From assembly GCA_902800965.1 (NCBI GenBank), contig CADCGK010000011.1, forward strand, positions 1 through 64,000: DNA of 64,000 nt, given 5' to 3'. Numbering within the stretch: the first letter of the stretch is position 1; the number at the start of each line of letters is the position of its first letter. The stretch is from an uncultured Bacteroidia bacterium (GTDB lineage: Bacteria; Bacteroidota; Bacteroidia; Bacteroidales; F082). Below, piece by piece: positions 62,487-64,000 of this stretch. The position numbers and the translations under genes were made by a program. Under the pieces are notes generated by a model that saw only the letters and a list, made by a program, of their open reading frames with translations, had not been told where the DNA came from and did not search any database.

Positions 62487-63728
62487 TCAAAGTAGGGTTT
62501 TGATATCTGAAAGATGGCGTACTTCGTATGTGCGCTCTCCGGGATCTTCTTGCCCCGAGGGATTGAAGAACACCTGATCTATTCCGGCTGCTCGGGCACC
62601 ATCGATGTCAACCGCCATCTCGTCGCCGATCATTAGGCTCTCCTCGGCAGTAGCTCCGGCTTTTTTCAAAGCATAAAGGAAAATCTCAGGATTGGGTTTT
62701 TTTATGTTGATTTCCTCCGAAACAGTAAGAGTCTCAAAATATGGCTCCATGCCGGAACCGCTCAACTTGGTATGCTGTACTTCTTGGAAACCATTGGTAA
62801 TCAGATGTAGGTGGTATTTCGGTTTCAGGTATTCCAAGAGTTCCATCGTGCCTGGTACCAGCCGTACGATACGGGGTGACCAATACACGTAATCCTCGCT
62901 TAGATGGTCGGCGAGTTCAACATCATGGATGTCGTAATGCTCCAAGGGCTTTAGGAAACGAGTTCGGTTGAGATCGTCTTTGGTGATTTTGTTTTCCCTA
63001 TAGAGCTCCCAAAGTTTTTCGTTCAAGGGGTGATACACCTCATGGAAGTCATGGGCGCTGGGGATTCCGAGGTCTTTGAGATGGTACTTGTCATAGATGC
63101 GTTCGAAAGCCACCTCGGCGGCAGCATCGAAATCCCAAAGTGTCCGGTCGAGGTCGAAGAAGATGTGTTTGTATTGTTTCTTCCGACTTCTGACTTCTGT
63201 CTCCTGACTTCTACTAATCATTTGCCTTTGCCACTCGAATAGTGCAACTGCTGCAGCGTGACTGACATTGAGGGAACGTGTCGGACCAGGGACGGGGATA
63301 TAAACCACCATGTCGCATTGCTTGAGCAGCTCCTCACGGATGCCTTGGCTCTCGCTACCGACGATGAAGGCCACGTCTTCGGGAAGCTTGGTGTCGTAGA
63401 TGCAGGTGGCATCATCAGTCGTCTCAATGGCAACAATGCTCTTGCCATTTGGGACGATTTTGTGCAAGTCGGTCTCTTCAGTAAAAAACCAACGTATGTT
63501 GTCGCGGCTTGAGGCTGCAGCACGTCGCACTTTGCCCAACCTGTGATCGGCCTCGCTGCCTAAGAAACACATCTCAGTGGCACCGATGTTATCTGCCAAA
63601 CGTATCATGGCGCCCAGATTGTCAGGGGTCATGAGATGGTCGGCGATGACGATGGGACGGGGAATCCGTTGGTAAATCTCCTCCGTGGGGATACGTTCAA
63701 ATAAATCGTTTGATTTGAGATAGCTCAT
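62487..63728 (-). CDS. TrmH-family RNA methyltransferase fused to a HAD hydrolase
   Basis: 413 residues. Residues 1-168 are a SpoU/TrmH methyltransferase with the knot motifs NLGAMIRLADNIGA, FIVGSESQGI and VYIPVPGPTRSLNVSHAAAVALFEW. Residues 187-413 are a HAD phosphatase of the YjjG/pyrimidine-nucleotidase type: DLDRTLWDFD, LITNGFQ, KKPNPEIFLYALKKAG and MIGDEMAVDI. The linker, residues about 170-186 (MISRSQETEVRSRKKQ), is encoded by a heptamer array (63185-63212). An ATG at 63219-63221 sits exactly at the junction and could also start the HAD domain alone. It is probably two ancestral genes joined by the repeat. Confidence 0.9.
   Translation of the reverse strand: MSYLKSNDLFERIPTEEIYQRIPRPIVIADHLMTPDNLGAMIRLADNIGATEMCFLGSEADHRLGKVRRAAASSRDNIRWFFTEETDLHKIVPNGKSIVAIETTDDATCIYDTKLPEDVAFIVGSESQGIREELLKQCDMVVYIPVPGPTRSLNVSHAAAVALFEWQRQMISRSQETEVRSRKKQYKHIFFDLDRTLWDFDAAAEVAFERIYDKYHLKDLGIPSAHDFHEVYHPLNEKLWELYRENKITKDDLNRTRFLKPLEHYDIHDVELADHLSEDYVYWSPRIVRLVPGTMELLEYLKPKYHLHLITNGFQEVQHTKLSGSGMEPYFETLTVSEEINIKKPNPEIFLYALKKAGATAEESLMIGDEMAVDIDGARAAGIDQVFFNPSGQEDPGERTYEVRHLSDIKTLL
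63185..63212. repeat. Heptamer array, 4 units, at a gene-fusion joint
   Basis: GACTTCT, GACTTCT, GTCTCCT and GACTTCT; translated on the minus strand as the linker of the TrmH-HAD fusion. Same units as at 1327 and 21051. Confidence 0.88.
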
Positions 63729-63738
63729 AGTGCCGGTT

Positions 63739-64000
63739 TTATGGATTGCTACGGTCGTTCCTCCCTCGCAAGGATTTGTCGGTTAATGTATTTAAAAATG
63801 CTTTCAATTGTTGTTTTTCTTGTTCTGTGAGTTGTACGCCGCCTTGCATGACATGGTGCATCAGTGGGCTGATCTGTTCGGAGTATTGGACTCCTTCGGA
63901 ATAAAAGTCGATGACCTCGTCGAGGGTGCGGAAACGTCCGTCGTGCATATAGGGCGCAGTAAGGGCGATGTTGCGAAGGGTGGGGGCTTTGAAGTCGCCG
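63739..64000 (-). CDS. Di-haem cytochrome c peroxidase family, C-terminal end (partial)
   Basis: The gene runs off the window edge; only about 86 residues are visible. APTLRNIALTAPYMHDGRF with its distal Met/His, then TLDEVIDFYSEG and LTEQEKQQLKAFLNTL, is the typical end of MauG/CcpA-type di-haem peroxidases. The last ~12 residues (SLRGRNDRSNP) come from half of the palindromic repeat (63743-63773), which also supplies the frame up to the stop. Confidence 0.88.
   Translation of the reverse strand, partial: GDFKAPTLRNIALTAPYMHDGRFRTLDEVIDFYSEGVQYSEQISPLMHHVMQGGVQLTEQEKQQLKAFLNTLTDKSLRGRNDRSNP
63743..63773. repeat. Palindromic element, copy 4 (one arm only)
   Basis: GGATTGC, then GGTCGTTCCTCCCTCGCAA: the right arm of the family element, without its left partner. 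It encodes the C-terminal tail of the peroxidase gene. Confidence 0.75.

Noticed and set aside
63739..63773. Transposase fragment or IS end at the last palindromic half-element
   Set aside because: No transposase frame or target-site duplication is visible; the sequence matches the palindromic family instead.

Overview
The window is a chromosomal segment from a member of Bacteroidota, most probably an uncultured Bacteroidales-type organism. The evidence is: 27 gene starts preceded by the Bacteroidota -7 box TAnnTTTG; several exported proteins ending in type IX secretion (T9SS) C-terminal sorting domains; a lipid A gene pair (lpxH, lpxK); a BamA/Skp/UppS envelope operon; an archaeal/eukaryal-type prolyl-tRNA synthetase; a 2-oxoacid:ferredoxin oxidoreductase of anaerobic type; and a serine palmitoyltransferase-like sphingolipid enzyme. 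Coding density is very high. No stretch longer than about 230 bases lacks a gene, and I see no rRNA, tRNA, CRISPR array, prophage or insertion sequence.

Layout. 1-7.7 kb: a T9SS cargo protein, gap on the minus strand, a 1379-residue PEP-synthase-like dikinase without the pyruvate barrel, and a lipoprotein. 7.7-11 kb: lepA, then dprA on the minus strand fused to a DUF2442-like domain. 11-19 kb: rsgA, a truncated CBS-family remnant, nadK, a PorG/DUF6089-like protein, uppS, bamA and two Skp-like chaperones, an envelope-assembly operon closed by a strong terminator. 19-22.9 kb: a sphingolipid-type locus (VOC protein and SDR on the minus strand, divergent from a serine palmitoyltransferase-like enzyme) followed by a MarR regulator whose likely operators are visible. 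22.9-28.5 kb: a lipoprotein, then a VTC-domain protein, a DUF4956 membrane protein, a DUF2490 outer-membrane protein, a protein-kinase/AAA+ ATPase fusion and a YbjN-like partner. 28.5-35.3 kb: a GH2 glycosidase, a lipoprotein, a 55-residue ferredoxin, korAB and a flavin reductase. 35.3-43 kb: a T9SS-exported thioredoxin-like protein, tilS, a DsbD-like protein, an Ntn-type amidohydrolase and a two-gene ABC exporter. 43-53.7 kb: an M20 dipeptidase, a T9SS subtilase, lpxK-pnp-lpxH, a Nif3 protein, a coiled-coil zinc-ribbon protein, a FadL-like porin and a Tyr/His/Ser-rich lipoprotein. 53.7-64 kb: proS, a DUF2807-like protein, a PagL-like deacylase, mazG, a large T9SS cargo protein, cdsA-psd, a TrmH-HAD fusion and the end of a di-haem peroxidase.

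Two families of small repeats run through the whole window and are its most unusual feature. One is a set of short arrays of exactly 7-bp (sometimes 8-bp) units at 13 places, mostly between genes. Several have become coding: they form the linker of the TrmH-HAD fusion, the N-terminus of the CBS remnant, and two segments of the dikinase-like protein. The other is a palindromic element (arms beginning with CATTGCGAG and ending with CAATCC). Three full copies and one half copy are present; three of the four lie inside reading frames (tilS, the signal peptide of the Ntn hydrolase, the C-terminus of the peroxidase). Promoter and terminator elements are very compact. Terminator T-tracts run directly into the next -7 box, and rsgA, cdsA, lepA and lpxK appear to be leaderless or nearly so.

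The best candidates for something undescribed are the kinase-AAA+/YbjN pair beside the VTC/DUF4956 genes, the MarR-controlled divergent sphingolipid locus, and repeat elements acting as a source of protein linkers, termini and gene fusions.
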